In this document: positions 11,301-26,200 of the stretch, piece after piece
Layout: each line of letters opens with the position of its first letter
Position numbering within the stretch: position 1 is the first letter of the stretch
NCBI GenBank assembly: GCA_963556255.1
Contig: OY744607.1
Coordinates: 6,355,239 to 6,419,238 of the forward strand
DNA: 64,000 nucleotides
Direction of reading: 5' to 3'
Source of the DNA: Allolobophora icterica
Lineage: Eukaryota > Annelida > Clitellata > Crassiclitellata > Lumbricidae
Notes under the pieces: generated by a model
Databases searched by the model: none
The model's input: the letters and a program-made list of their open reading frames with translations, nothing else
Told to the model about the DNA's origin: nothing
Program-made: the position numbers and the translations under genes

Positions 11301-14300
11301 ATGCCCTAAGCCAAAAATTATACACAGCAAATTGCCTTCCAAACAATTTCACAACTTCACTCTCAGCTGTGAGCTTAACATTATAACATCTCTTGCGTTA
11401 GGATACGAACTATCCACCAGACATCAACTGTTCCTCTCAGTCTGTGCGAATTTTCTGGAAACTGGTCGATTCCTTTGGGAATCATCAGCGCCAGTTTCTT
11501 GCTGCTTATGATCCGAATGGTATCTGAAGAAAGCAAAAACAAAACCGCCATTGAACATAAAACCAACTTTAAAATGCAAATTCTAAGGTTACAGTTCAAT
11601 CTCCACCTACATAAGATTAGCAAACTTTGCGAGTCAATGCAAAGATACCACATAAAGATCACAGATAACTTTCCTAACCCAAACTGTACAAGAAACATTT
11701 TCAACTCATCTTAAGACATACTGGTACGATCTGTATGATAGTCATGTTTCAGTACCTCTATGAGGTTCATAACAGCCACTATTAGCCACTATAAATGTTT
11801 AGATACACACGCAGATACACTCAACTATATCAATCAATCAATCGAAATGTATATAGCGCCCATGAAAGATCCCTACTCAGAGGCACTCCCGTATGTGGAA
11901 AGTCATTATGAAACTCCAAAACATTCAGAGCTCTTTCACTAGGGCCATAAGTAAAATATGAACATGTAACTCCTCTGCCTCTATCTTTGCATTGGCTTCC
12001 TGTTCAGCACAGGATTTACGATTTACTTCAGATTGGAGCTCATAGTTTATAAACACTGAACTCAATCAAAATACTTAAAATCAGTCCTTACTCCCCACAC
12101 CTATCACTCTTCAGCCAGTCAGACCTTGCAACGTGGCCATCAAAAAATAAGCCGGATTCTATACCTTTGAATACATTATACATATGAACCTCTATAATTT
12201 GCTCTACAGCTAATTTTTCTCATGACGTGACAGAAAATTTACCGATGAACATCTTGTATGAACCAACATCCGACTCGCTCTTCCATTTCTGTGGATAACC
12301 AAGCAGGACTGTGTTGTGACGAAGGCCTCCGAGTCCACAGCCCTGAATTCTGCATGGATTATATTTCGGATTTCAGTCATCAATCAAACAATTAATCAAC
12401 AAACAAACCAATCACAGAATCCATTAACCAATTTGATAATCACATTTAAATCACTCAAATTCCAAACTTTGGAATGATCAGTGATACCCCAGACCTTTCC
12501 CAAACAACTGAAAGCATGGAAATCTAATAATAACTGATAAAGAGAATATCTAATACCGGTAAATAAATATACAAAGATATCCCACAGATAGCTGAAAATG
12601 CCTTGTTTTGTAAATACCTGATATCACACATAACTCACAGATAAATCAAAACAAAGATATCTTACAGATAGCTTATAGTACAGACATCCTGCAAATAATC
12701 GATTGCAAGTATCTGACAAATAAACAATACTGATATTATCTCTCTTACAGATAGCTGACAACACCAATACCCAAAAGACACCCAATGCCATAGATGTCTT
12801 ACAGATAGCTGATACCACTAGCAACATCTTTTGAGACGATGATCTCAGAAAGTCCTTTGCACTTCTCCTCCTTCATCGCACTTCCCATCAACAATTTTGC
12901 ACTTTCCACGTCGTCTTGTCTCGTAACAACATCCCCTCCCAGGACCGATGCCACCAACGTCAGACCCTGACCTAAAGAAAGAAAAACAGGCATAACAATA
13001 CTAAACAGAATCACATAAATGCCTACCAGCGTGCAATCTGCTGTTGGCAGCAGCAGGGTTTGGCAGGAGTAAGATGTATAGCGTAAATGTAAATCTTTGC
13101 ACTGGCTTCCTGTTCAGCAAAGGATTTGTTTCAAATTGGGGCTCATAGTTTATAAAACATAGAATGCTAGCCAACCACAGTATTTGATTCCACAGTATGT
13201 ATGTATGTATGGATGTATGTATGTATGCATTTATGTATGTATGTATGTATGTATGTATGTATGTATGTATGGATGTATGTATGCATTTATGTATGTATGT
13301 ATGTATGTATGTATGTATGTATGTATGTATGTATGTATGTATGTATGTATGTATGTATGTATGTATGTATGTATGAATGTATGAATGTATGTATGTGTGT
13401 GTATGTATGTATGTATGTATGTACTATGTATGTATGTATGTATGCAGGTATGTATGTATGCAAGTATGTATGTAAGTATGTATGTATGTAGGTAAGTATG
13501 TATGTGTGTATGTATGTAAGTATGTATGTATGTGTGTATGTGTGCATGTAAGTAAGTATGTATGTATGTAAGTGTGTATGTATGTATGTATGTTAGGGAT
13601 TGTATGTGTGTGTGTGTATGTATGTATGTATGTATGTATGTATGCATCACGTTATAGAAGCCTCTTAAAAGTGCTAAGAACATGGCTGTACAAGGGATCT
13701 GAACAGGTGTGTAAACAGACTTGTCATTATTCAACAGCCACATCACACACAGGTAAATGTAACCTGAGTGGAAAATTGCCTCGACCAGTAGGGCAGGAAG
13801 TGTTCAAATCTATGTCTACACAGTAACTGAAAGCAGAAATCTTTTGTAAAATAATTTTCATAGAAGAAAGATTCCGTAGATCATACCAGCCTTAAGTTGA
13901 CTTGCAAACGTCAACATCTTCCGGTACTTTCTGTCAACAGCACCGTCAGTCTTTATCAGAATCAAAAGCTGAGGCCGCCAGTTCTTCGCATGAGGTGGGC
14001 CTTCCTCGACTCGCATCAGAGCAAAGCGGGCGGCCGACAACGAAAGACCCCTCAATCCGTCGCCCCATTCCTTCTCAGCGCTGAAATCAGACAATGTCAT
14101 TTACATATCACAACCTCAATTATAATTATGTATCCAAAGGTTAAATTCTTTAAATGACAGCAATCAAACTCGTAAAGAGCTAAAAAAAAGTATTCTTGCT
14201 AATCCTCTGTATGAAGCTGTACTTCCAAGAATTATGCATAAGAATTACTTCCAGGATTTCAGCCTACGACTAAGGAACACCTGACAACATGTAAAACAAA

Positions 14301-17300
14301 AGCAATGACTCACCCTTTGTACTCAATGTATTTGTAGATGACCGATGCCAGAAACAAGGCAATCAGCGCATAGTACCAGTTGGACAGAAACATCAGAGCC
14401 AGGCAAAGACTCATCCCAAAAACTGACAACGACCTGACAAAAACACACGAAATTTTCATTCATACGTTCTCATTTCTTGTTCAGAACAAAACATCACAAG
14501 ACACAGTACATAAAACCACTTCTGGAATATACAAGACAGATCCAAAAGAACTGAGGTCCCACCTAGTAAATTCGCCTGGTATGAAAGATCAACTTACTTT
14601 ATGTAAACAAAACAACTTATATAAAAAAATTAAAAAAATTAAAAGTTTACAGTAAATGTACACATTTTCTATAACGACCGTATGGCCTTAACCCTGCTCA
14701 GTTTTCAATGAACTGATTGGGTGAGATCCTTTACCACCACTGCCTACTTGAATGATTGCCACGCTACTGAAGGTCTCCATGTACGGACCATGCTAGCCAA
14801 GATTTAAATCTCTGATGTAAGCCACCATTGGTATGCAAACCAGCATCCTCACACACAAGAGGTCATGGGACATGCGTGCTAACCAAGACACTGGGGCCAG
14901 GTCAAAGGCTAGTACGAAGCGCTTTGAGTAGCACTTTAGAAATTTAGTCTTTAAAAACTAAAAATGACTTGTCACCTGAAAACTGAAATTGCTATCTTAG
15001 GGAGGTTACTAGTGTACAATTGCTTATGCCAGTGAACCTATTCAGCTGCAAACATAATATTTGTTGTGCAGGCAAAAGCATAAGGAAGATTTCCTACCAG
15101 TGATAGAATCGGAATCTTGGCCTCCAGTTTGGCGTCTTCAGAAGGGTTTGCAGACAACAGGCCAGGTTTGTGAAACAATAGCACATCAGGAAACACCTTT
15201 ACAAATGCACACACACAAATACATGCATAAGAGTATGAGTTAGAGCATTAGAATATTAGTTGGAGCATTAGAACATCAGTTGGACCATAAGTATAGCAGT
15301 GGAAGCATTAGTGCATGGCTTAGAGCATTGATGTACGGGTAAGAGCATTAGTGCATCAGTTAGAGTACGAATTAGAGCATTATTGCATTAGTTCGAGCAT
15401 TATTGCATGGGTTAAAGCATTGGTGCATGGGTTATAGCATTGATGTATGGGCAAGGGCATTAGTGCATCAGTTGAAGCATGAATTAGAGCATTAATGCAT
15501 TGGTTGGAGCATCAGTTGGAGCATTAGCACATGGGTTAAAGCATTGGTAAATGGGTTAGAGCATTACAGCACAAGTTACAGCAAAACGACACAAGTTAGA
15601 CCTTTAATGCACAAGTTAGACCATTAGTGCACGAGTCAGACCATTAGTGCACTAATTAGAGCATTAGTGCATGGGTTACGGCATTACTCAACAACTTAGA
15701 GCATTAGTGCATGAGCTAGAGCAATAGTACATGAGTTACAAGGTAAAAAATTATCAGTCTTGCCTCTCCCTGTGTGAATCTATCACCGAGTTAATTAAAA
15801 ATTATTCGTCTAGTAAATTAAGTTTGCTGGAGAGGTCTAGAACATGCTTACATTTTACTGCCTGCTCTGTAAGAAATCAAACCCCTAAAATATGCATTGG
15901 CAGTCCAACACACTAACCACTAGACAGGGAAATGAAAATTCACACAAAATACAAATTGACATTCAGGTCAACTTCAGGGTCAAATAAAAGTGGAAATTTA
16001 TGCTAAATAAAAATGGAAAATCAGGCCAAATAAAGATTTAAATCATGAGAAATCAGAATTACTTTCAGCGTACATTGTTGTGATCGGAGCCAGGTAGTCG
16101 ATATTCGCCAACAGGATGCCGGCTTCCACTAGGATTCCAGTTAAAAAGAGGGCACGTACTGGTTCCCCTGCCTTGTTAGTCACAGCAAACGGGTGCAAAA
16201 ATGGAATGATATCATCAGCTGCAATCGCATGAAGCAATCTTGGAGCACCTGAAAGTAATTACTATTATCATTATAATTATTATTATGTATTGATTAAGTG
16301 CCACTATCTAATGACCAAGCATCAATCGATAGTGCTGAACAGTTGCGGGTGAAGGACTTGCTCAGAGTCCCCACATGATAACCTTCTCAGAGGAGGTCTG
16401 AACCCTTACTTTCGTGTTACAAGGTGAGCGCTTTAACCAATCGGCTACCATGTCCCGCATGTAACAACACATGTCACCATGATGCATAATGTGACAACGT
16501 TATAATCATAACAAAACATCAGTAGAGATATTCAGCAAAGAATTGGATATTTTGACATAAACCCAAGCAAATGCAAGTTACTCTAAACAATTGAGATGCG
16601 CAGTTGTCAAGGGACATATTCAATGCTTTTATGAACAGAATGCCTGCTTAAATTAAATTAAATTAAATTAAACAGTCAAATTTTACAAAACAGCCACTGC
16701 CACGCCCCAAAAACAAACAATTTCACATATCAGATTGTCTAAATTCAACAACAAATAGAGAAAATCATTTAATCAAATATTTACCATAAAATTTAATGCG
16801 ACCGATCAAATATTTACTTCTCTTACATACCAACGAGACTCTGAAGACCAGCACCACAGGTAGAGAAGAAGGACCCGAGAAGTATGACCCAGGCGTGTGG
16901 CCATGCCAAACTGGCCGCTATCAATCCTCCACCCATGCTTTCACCGTATCTGGGTCACAGCGTAAACCAAAAATCACATATACACAAAGAAAAGGTAATG
17001 TAACTACTTATAGCACATCCCTATGGATGTTAGTAGACAGAGGCATGGTACTGGAGTCGAAGGATATTTTGACTGAGGCACAAACCGAACAACAGTAATT
17101 CAATAACAGGGACAGCCTATTCTCATATGGGTTATAGAGTAACATCATTTGGTAATTGCAAATTTATATAGCACCACTTCAAGAGAAACTCATCAGAGGC
17201 GCTCCACACCTAAGCCATCACCAAGGCACAGAACTAAATGGCCAATACAACACTCTGTGGTAGTTTGTTAGTTGAGCTCCAAGTGTGTGCCAGAGACCAT

Positions 17301-17586
17301 CAGTGGAACTTTTCCAGTCATCTTAGCATAAACTGATAAACTTGTTTTTAATGAACTTTCACATGACTTAGGTTACCAAATGCAGCACTTTTGATACAAT
17401 ACTTAAAGGTGCCTTTTAAAAGTATATTTAGTGTCTAGATACATACATAGCTATATAAATAACCAATACGTACATGCATACACAGGATTTGAACAATGAT
17501 CCTCAAAGCATATCTACAACATTGAGCGAGTTCGTGACAGCCCAGGCTGAAAGAACCATGAAACTAAGATGCCTATAATAATAATA

Positions 17587-17633
<47 letters not shown>

Positions 17634-20191
17634 CAGTAATAATAATAAAAATGATAGTAATAATAAAAATGATAAATAATAATAAAGATATTGATAATAA
17701 AAAATGATAATAATAATAATAAAAATGAAAATGATAGTAATAGTAATAATAATACATGGTCAAATACAAACCCAGTACACACTTCAGCAATCTGCCACCG
17801 TCTCACCCGGCATATAGATAAGAAAGTTCCGATTTTGACAGTTGATTGGGTGATATAGGATAAATAGCTAGACAGGAATTCTTTTAAGTTGCATATTCAA
17901 AGTAAACAAAATGCCACAATAAGCAACAATGCATAATTCTTACTTGTCCCGCAGAAGCTGACCCTCGACGGACCCGGCAAGAAGTAACAAACAGGACAAA
18001 TCTACATCACAACGTCAACGAAACTGCACATCTAACGGACACAATGTCTAACTGAAGAACACAATGAAAATGAAGATGCAGGAGAAGAAAGGAAAAACAG
18101 TGAAAATGAAGAAGAAGAAAGGAGAAACAGTGAAAATGAAGAAGAAGAAAGGAGAAACAGTGAAAATGAAGAAGCAAGAGAAGAAAGAAGAAACAGTGAA
18201 AATGAAGAAGCAGAAGAAAGCAGAAACAGTGAAAATGAAGAAGCAGAAGAAAGCACAAACAGTGAAAATGAAGAAGCAGAAGAAAGCAGAAACAGTGAAA
18301 ATGAAGAAGCAGAAGAAAGCAGAAACAGTGAAAATGAAGAAGCAGAAGAAAGCAGAAACAGTGAAAATGAAGAAGCAGAGACAGTGAAAATGAAGAAGCA
18401 GAGACAGTGAAAATGAAGAAGCTGAGTTGGGGGCACAGGTGGAGCAAAAATTTCAGAACAAATTTCTGCCATGGGGGATTTGAACAGTCCAGCACACTAA
18501 CCATTACTATCGAGCACCCTGTAAGCCAGATTTGAAATCCACTACGTCAAAGAAAGCAGAAGCCAGGCTACAGGGGGCATGCAAGTTGAAAGAGATGAAA
18601 TAACACCAACAGCAGCATAGTGATAATAGTGATGAAGACAATTACGATGAAAATGATGATGACGATTGTAACCATGATAAACTAAACTGGTGACAGAAAT
18701 ACGTCGTTGCAAATGAAAGGATACAAACGAGAGAAGTGACAATCACTGCACTGATCGTTCCAACGGGGATTGACCTCTGAGCATCTTTTAGATCTCCTGA
18801 TCGATTCGATCCAGCCATAAATCCTACAGACCAAAACCAGAAATCACAGTTGCTTTATTACATTCAGAATATGTTGGCTTTCATTCCCAAATTACTACTC
18901 AACACTCACTTCAAACCTACTCGACTTCAACAGAACTTTAAAATACATTGAGCATCACCATGACAGTGCTGTAGAAATAGACTTCCAGGAAGATTGGACA
19001 ATATGTAAAATGTAAAAGCATGTTTTTCTATAGCGACTGTATGGAATCAACCTTGCTCGCTTTTCAAATGTATTTATCGGGTGCACATTCCCCTATAGTG
19101 ACCAAGACATAAGGCAAGATAGAGGACTGGCCACCCACTCTCACATGCCGCGGCTAAAAAAGTTGTGATCACTTCATACCCATGGGAGCTACACGGGACT
19201 AGCTCAAGGGAGGAACTAAGCACTCTTCTCAAGAACATCACTCCAATACAATGCAAACTTGATACCACAGAGCATAGGACAGGGATGAGGGGCTCCAAAG
19301 CAGTGTTATTCATTCATTCATTCATTTTGATAATTTATATAGCACCTCTTCAAGAAACCTACTCAGAGGTGCTCCCAGTCCAGCCATGGTTAAACAGAAA
19401 AGACTTAAGGAGGTTCTAAGATGGTTCTGGTATAATTCACTATCAGAAACAAAAAACACAGACCTGTGACAGACGGAAAAAATATTCCAATGAGAGTTAT
19501 GAATGATGTTGACATGTCACATATGATATCTCCTTTGTCGCGATCGCCCTGTTCTCTGGTACCAATACGATCTCCGTACTCACTGTAGACGCCAAAAGTA
19601 TTCCCTGGAAATTCAAATTCCACAGTTAAACAGAGATACAGACACCAATGATAAACACTGAGAAATAACGCTCAACATAACTTAATATAACAATTGCAAT
19701 TGTAACGGTAACAGAACTTTATATAGCACCACTCAAAGAGCAAAACAAATCAGAGGTGCTCTGTGTTACCCTGTATGATGCTAAATGTCACTAAGAACTA
19801 GACTATCACATCAGTTAGCAAAACAATCAATCAGTAAATTAGATCAGTCACCAACCAAAGGATTTCCGTGAGTCTTAAAATTATGCAAATAATGCACATT
19901 ATAACAAGGTGCTGTAGCGATTTGAGATATTTAACCATTTTACTACCTAGCTTGCCAGATTTATCCACCGGAGGAAAAATATCGTATTCCCATCGAGTGC
20001 TGGATATATCTGGCAATTTTGACGCTGTATGTTTTATACCTCGGTATACGGAATAAGGTGGCTTATGGTCCCCCAGATTACCAAAGATATTTCCTCCGGT
20101 CACAGGATTTTCTTACTTCCGGTAGCAAAAGGGTTAAGAGGTGCTATATTAATTAAGTTTTTATTCATGTATATATATATATATATATGTG

Positions 20192-20270
<79 letters not shown>

Positions 20271-23200
20271 CACACTGCTTAAAGTAGCATAAAGTAAAAG
20301 CTTGCTTTTCACATGCCTCTACTGATGTTTGTCCTCAAAGGTAAGATTCAGAGTGTAAGCGATCTTCTAACTGAAGAGTAAACCATTCTCTATTGATTTA
20401 TTACTAGTCAGATACTTCTGTTTTGCTGATTTAAGAATTCAGCTAGAAAGCATCCATGGGTTACCTTAGATACTGCTATTCTTATCATCAGTTTCTACAC
20501 TACGTCATTACTTCTGTAAAAACTTACTAAAGAAAACGCTGCTGCCCAGCCCTGGAATGCCGGGTTTTAGGTGGACTTCATTGTCTTGGAAAAATGCACA
20601 GTCCTTGTCATTGGTTGCATTGAGATCCGTTACGTTACCGCAGAACATGTTGTAGATGGGACCCGACGTGTTTTTATCACACTCCACTTCTCTGCTGACA
20701 GGATTCAGGATCTTCTCACGAGCAAGGAGCCTTTCTCCAATGAAACACACACTGAAAACAAAAAGACATTACTCTGATGCAAGTACATGTATGTATTCAC
20801 ACTGATATTACACCTTTATGACACCTCAAGGCACTCATTATACCTGAACAGGAGGTCATCCAAATCAGTACAGAAGCTGTGTTCCACTTCTGTTGTGCTG
20901 GTCTTTACTTTCAATGTCTTTGTGTATGTACATACCAGTTTACTTATCTAGAGCCTCTCCTCTAATAGACTGAAACATGACTGAATAAAAGATAAACAAG
21001 ACACCTAGTTCTCATGCACCAAAGTGCCACTAATTACCAAATGATACACAATAAATGGTAATAATAAATGGTTAGCAATAAATGGTTACCAAACATAAAC
21101 ATAAAAAAACCACTTTCGTATAAATTCTTCATCCTCAGCAGAGCACATACCTCGAGTTCTAAACCTTTCATCAGTAAAGCAGAGACGAAAATCCAGAAAC
21201 CTATTGAAGACTAAAATTCCTGCTATTCATTTCATTGATACCATAAGCTCGCCCTGAGAGGCAGCCATGGGTATGAAGTGCCAGAAACTCTACATAAATT
21301 TCTGCCCTGGAGGGGATTTGAACCCCAGCCTCTCAGTTGGAAGTCTAGCATGCTCACCACAAGACTAACCTGCACGTCTCAATGACCCATAACATAATTA
21401 ATGGTGGCAATGAGTGGCTGTGAAGGATTCTCAGAAAGCATTACATGCACAACCCCATACTCTGACAAATCACTCTTAAAGATACTACCTGTATATGTCT
21501 GTGATTAAAATTACAATACATCAATAAGAATTTTGTCAATCTGAAATTATCATGAAACTGTCAAGCGCCTCAGATTCGCATTTCTCTGTGACTCTGTGCA
21601 CGTTAAAAATTGTTGTAATAATAATAATAATGATACTTACCGAGGTCCACGATCTGGACTGGCAATAAAGATACCAATGTAGATGCAGAGAATCGACAGA
21701 AGAACGCATAACAAAGCGAACGGTGAGAATTTGCTCACAAATCGGACACCAACGAGAACGAACAAGAACATGGTCACGTGCAATACGGAGCCATAGAGAC
21801 GGTAACAGTTGTACGCATTGTCTGGAATGTTCACTGGTCCAAAAATTGCTGCTCCTGGAGGAGCCATGTAGAGCTGGACCAACAAAAACCAACCTCTAAA
21901 CACACTTCACAATAATATTACAATGTACAGCAAAACCCAAAATACACTGAGATTCATTCTGACATGCTTCATTATAAAAGAAATTCTGATACAGCAAGGT
22001 TAGGGATGTAGATCTCATAATTAGTTCAGCTTAATAAAATATGGGTGCACAACAGTCCCTAGTTGTTAGCGTGCCGGACTGTCAACCGAGAGGGCTGGGA
22101 TTCAAATCCACACCAGGGCAGAGACTTGTCTCATGGTTTCTGCTCCATCTGCACACCCTAGCCAACTCAGCTAGAATAGTACACTGACCGTACACTGTCA
22201 GTGGGAAGATGATATGGCAAGGGAGAGGACTGGCCACGCCCTCATATGCCGAGGCTAAGAAAATTAAGTCGCAAACACTTCATACCCATGGCTAACTTAA
22301 CACACTGCTCATCTTCTTCGTCTTCTTAAGAAATAAACGTCTTACAACACAACTTCGTTAAAACATGGTTCTCAAAATGGCTCCAAAAAGACCGTGTTAA
22401 ATGAACTTCTAGTGTAAGCACCCTGAAGATTTGTACGATACAGTTTAAGGATCTCTCAATCATCATGATTATTATTATTGACTAGTAACCATAATACAGC
22501 GCTGGTGTCTACTGCACAAAGAATCCACTGAGGTGCACCAAACCAAAGTAAAAATCAGGTCAACATCCAGAAGATCAGTACTAAAGAGCTCTGTTAACTT
22601 GGCCACATAAGTAACCTAAACAGGTGTACATGACTACATCTTATTTTCATTTTTGGTACACTGATAAAACTCAATAATAATTAACAACCAATCATAACAT
22701 GTTAATAAACCAGTAAATACAGAATTTCACGCAGAATGTATTGCAGGCTTAACGATAAGCTAAAAACAATCAATAACTGTCACACCATAGATCACTTACA
22801 ACATGGTATTAATACGATGGCAAATATGGAATTACCAGCAGAATTTCGACGGCGCCAACAAAGTACATCGCCACAGCAACAGTGTTGGCCAAGTAGAAGA
22901 GCAAACCAACAGCTCCACCAAACTCTGGTCCAAGCGCACGTGAGATCATGAAATAAGAGCCACCACCAGCTACTTTACCATTTGTACTGATGGCACTCAT
23001 CGACACCGTGGTAGTCATCGTCTGTCAAATCAGAACAGGTCTTCTGATAATATACATACTAACAACTTCAGGCATTAATTAGCAAAGAATGCCCGATGTA
23101 CTATGAAGGTGCTACAAAAATGTTTAGATAAATACACTGAGATATCTAGCAGCATTCTCAGTCTTTCTGCCTCGATTGAGCCAAGGCACTGTAATAAATT

Positions 23201-26200
23201 GCCTCACTATTATTTTAATAGGTGTTTTCAACTATTCATGAAATGTATGCAAGATTAAGAGTTGCTGCTTTATATCCATTTGACCTTGCTAGTAAAATTT
23301 GGGGCTCAACATAACTGAAGGGTTTAGACCAAGGGCCTTTGTCTGTTCTAGTTTCTGTTTTACATTGCTACAAAAATTTGGGGTGGGGGCTCAAATTTAA
23401 ATGGTTTTCCTTTCATAGGAATGCTTGTGGAAAAGAAATCCTGGAATCTTCCCATCGTGATGGAAATTTCAACACCCACCTGTGTTGGCAGTTCACGAGG
23501 CCAAGCACTAAACTATCACGTACACACAGACCCATTACAGAGGCAACACTGGTCACTCTCTAGTTTATGGTGCATAGTTTTGTTAAGTAATATAATAGTC
23601 TAGGTCTTAATGACATTTAACATCATATGAGCTAGCATGGAGAGTGCCTCTGGTATGTTTTTCTCTTTGAGCGGTGCTATATAAATGCTTGATTACAATT
23701 ACAATATTATTAGGAAGTAACTTACACAGCAACAGCACAGCAGGACAATGAAGAATGCCTGAAGCCAGCCTGCATTACCGACTATCCACACAAGTCGAAT
23801 GAACAGGATCACGCCGAATATATTCTGAATGCAGGGGAAGAAGACGCCTAAGATCGTACCCAGCTTCTGCGGCTAAAGAAACGATCACCACATTAACTTC
23901 TGCAATAAAAGTAAAAATTCACCTACTTCTTCAGACCATTGCCTTAAAGCTATAAGACAAATGATGCAACCACCATTTAGACAACAACTGCAACAACTAC
24001 GTAAGCGTTAATGCTAATTCAACCAGCACCTGGTTCTACTCATTTAACCAACTTTCACATTTACAACACATGATACATTTTGTTCACCTGCACTTTGTTA
24101 ATCTTCACATAATAATAATAATTTAAAAAACTTTCTATGTAACAGAACTTGATGAATAGTGGCCATTCCAGATGTTTCACTCTTAATTAGTATTCAAGTC
24201 CCCAAGGGATCATATGTACCTTGGGGGAAAAAAATACATGAGAAAGTCGTGGTTTTATCAGCAGTAATACTCAAAACCTCTCAGACACTTATGTATTATA
24301 TTGTATTTTGTAGTAGTGTTTGTATTGCACAGCATTGTATTGCATCATCATTAATAATACTAAAAAACACTAAGAAACTTTCGTATTGTATTTTATTCTA
24401 GTTTATTTTTAATGCATCGCATTGTATTTCTCGTTAAAAATACCTCAAAACCTCTAAGAAACCTTTGTATTGTATGTTATTTAATTTTAGTGTTTTGTAT
24501 TGCATTGCATTCTACTGAATTATTATTTTAAAAATTCAAAGGTGTTTCAGAAACATATAAAAGTAAACCTTTTATAACAATTAAAACATCACTACTAACA
24601 TTACTAGTATTAAAAAGCAGCCTTGTTCTATTAAAAATAAAAAACAGCAAATGAAATATTTTTACATTTCTTCGAGGTTTTGTTTTATTTTTCGTTGACT
24701 TTTTAGCATCTTGTTCGATACTGGGATCATTTTTTGCTGACTTTTTACGACTTCCGTCTTCTTCACCAGGATCAAGGTGAGCATCGTCAAAGACTTCCTT
24801 GCTTGCTTTCGGTATAACACCACCATCGTATGTTGCCAGTTCGTGAATGATACGAGACACAAAAGGCACACGTTCCTCGCCTGCCTAACAAAACATCATA
24901 GCCAGTCAAAGAGCACATATTTTAACCCGACACTTAAGTAGTGTTTCTTAACCTGCTGAGGTGACTAGATTAGCACACACGCACACAGTTTATTCCACAG
25001 CCGCATTTTATTCACCAAACACCCAACTTGGTTGACTGAACTTTCAGCACTTAAAATGAATCTAGGCTTTTTATCAGCTGCCACTTCTTTTTTCATTTTA
25101 CAATACACCAGTACAATTCAATAAATGTATTTGATATTGTCCTCCTTCCCAAGACCATTGATGGTGCTGAGCAATTGTGTGTGAAGGACTTGCTCAAGAT
25201 CCTTACACAAAGATAGCATCAGTGGCGGCTTAAACCCGTACTCTCCGCGTTACAAGCGAAGAGCTCTATCCATTCCACTAATGTCCCAATTTACCAGTTA
25301 ATAATAATAATAACAGTTATTTTATTTGCACCATTTCACAAAATCATCACGACATAATCATAATTAGTGGAAGAGACTGCTGTCCTAGCCTGCCCCTCAA
25401 GAGATTCTTAAAGGTGCTTTTTACATATCAAAAGACATGCATAGGGTAGCTCTACGTAGACAACTCAAGGGGTAATAAATAAATCTTACATAGATTATTT
25501 GTTGACATTCAATGGCAGATAAATTTAACTTTAAGCCAAGTGCTTTCATATGTACAATCATAATGTAAAGGCTTTACAATCTATGCCACAAAGACTTTCT
25601 GGAAACACCTCTGCAGCTTCTGATGATGCCGTCACCACTTGCATGTCTGCAATTGATCTTCTAGGACAAGATATGCCAGTCCTCAAGAAACTCAAACTTA
25701 ACCTTAACTTTAACTATTTAATTATTTAAATAAATTAACCTCATAAAGCTCCAGTTCTGTGACCTTCTCCAAGTTACTTGAGACGTGCAACGATTCTTCA
25801 GTGGCGTGATTTACTTTCACTGCTTTCAAAACATCCATCACAGATCACTAAATCAGCAGCGTCTAACTGCCCGATTTCTACATGTATGCTCATTGTACAA
25901 TTGTAATAAAAACACGAGAAAATCATTGTAATGCCATCTTTGAAACCAGATCAAGAACAGCGTTACACCAAGATCATGTTTTAACAAGTTCAGCTTCTGT
26001 AGGAGAATTAATTTTGGGAGCCAAGTGCCCGACCATGTTTATATCAGAATTCGTGTAGTAGGCTTAGGCCTGATGAAGCACGTCGTAATGAACCCCCGGT
26101 ATATGTTGTATATAGGCTAGACCAGTGGTTCTTAACCTTTTCAAGGGAGCCGAACCCCAAGAAAAATCCATGACCACTCACCGAACCCCTCAAGTTTTAA

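Noticed and set aside
13184..13746. Open frames of repeated Met-Tyr-Val-Cys or Thr-Tyr-Ile-His
   Set aside because: Products of the (GTAT)n microsatellite inside a KCC intron.
18007..18504. 165-codon minus frame and Lys-rich plus frame
   Set aside because: Both come from the 33-bp purine-rich minisatellite in KCC intron 8.
21240..22110. tRNA-like sequences with A and B boxes as possible tRNA genes
   Set aside because: They lack a foldable acceptor stem and are fused to repeated bodies, so they are SINE heads.
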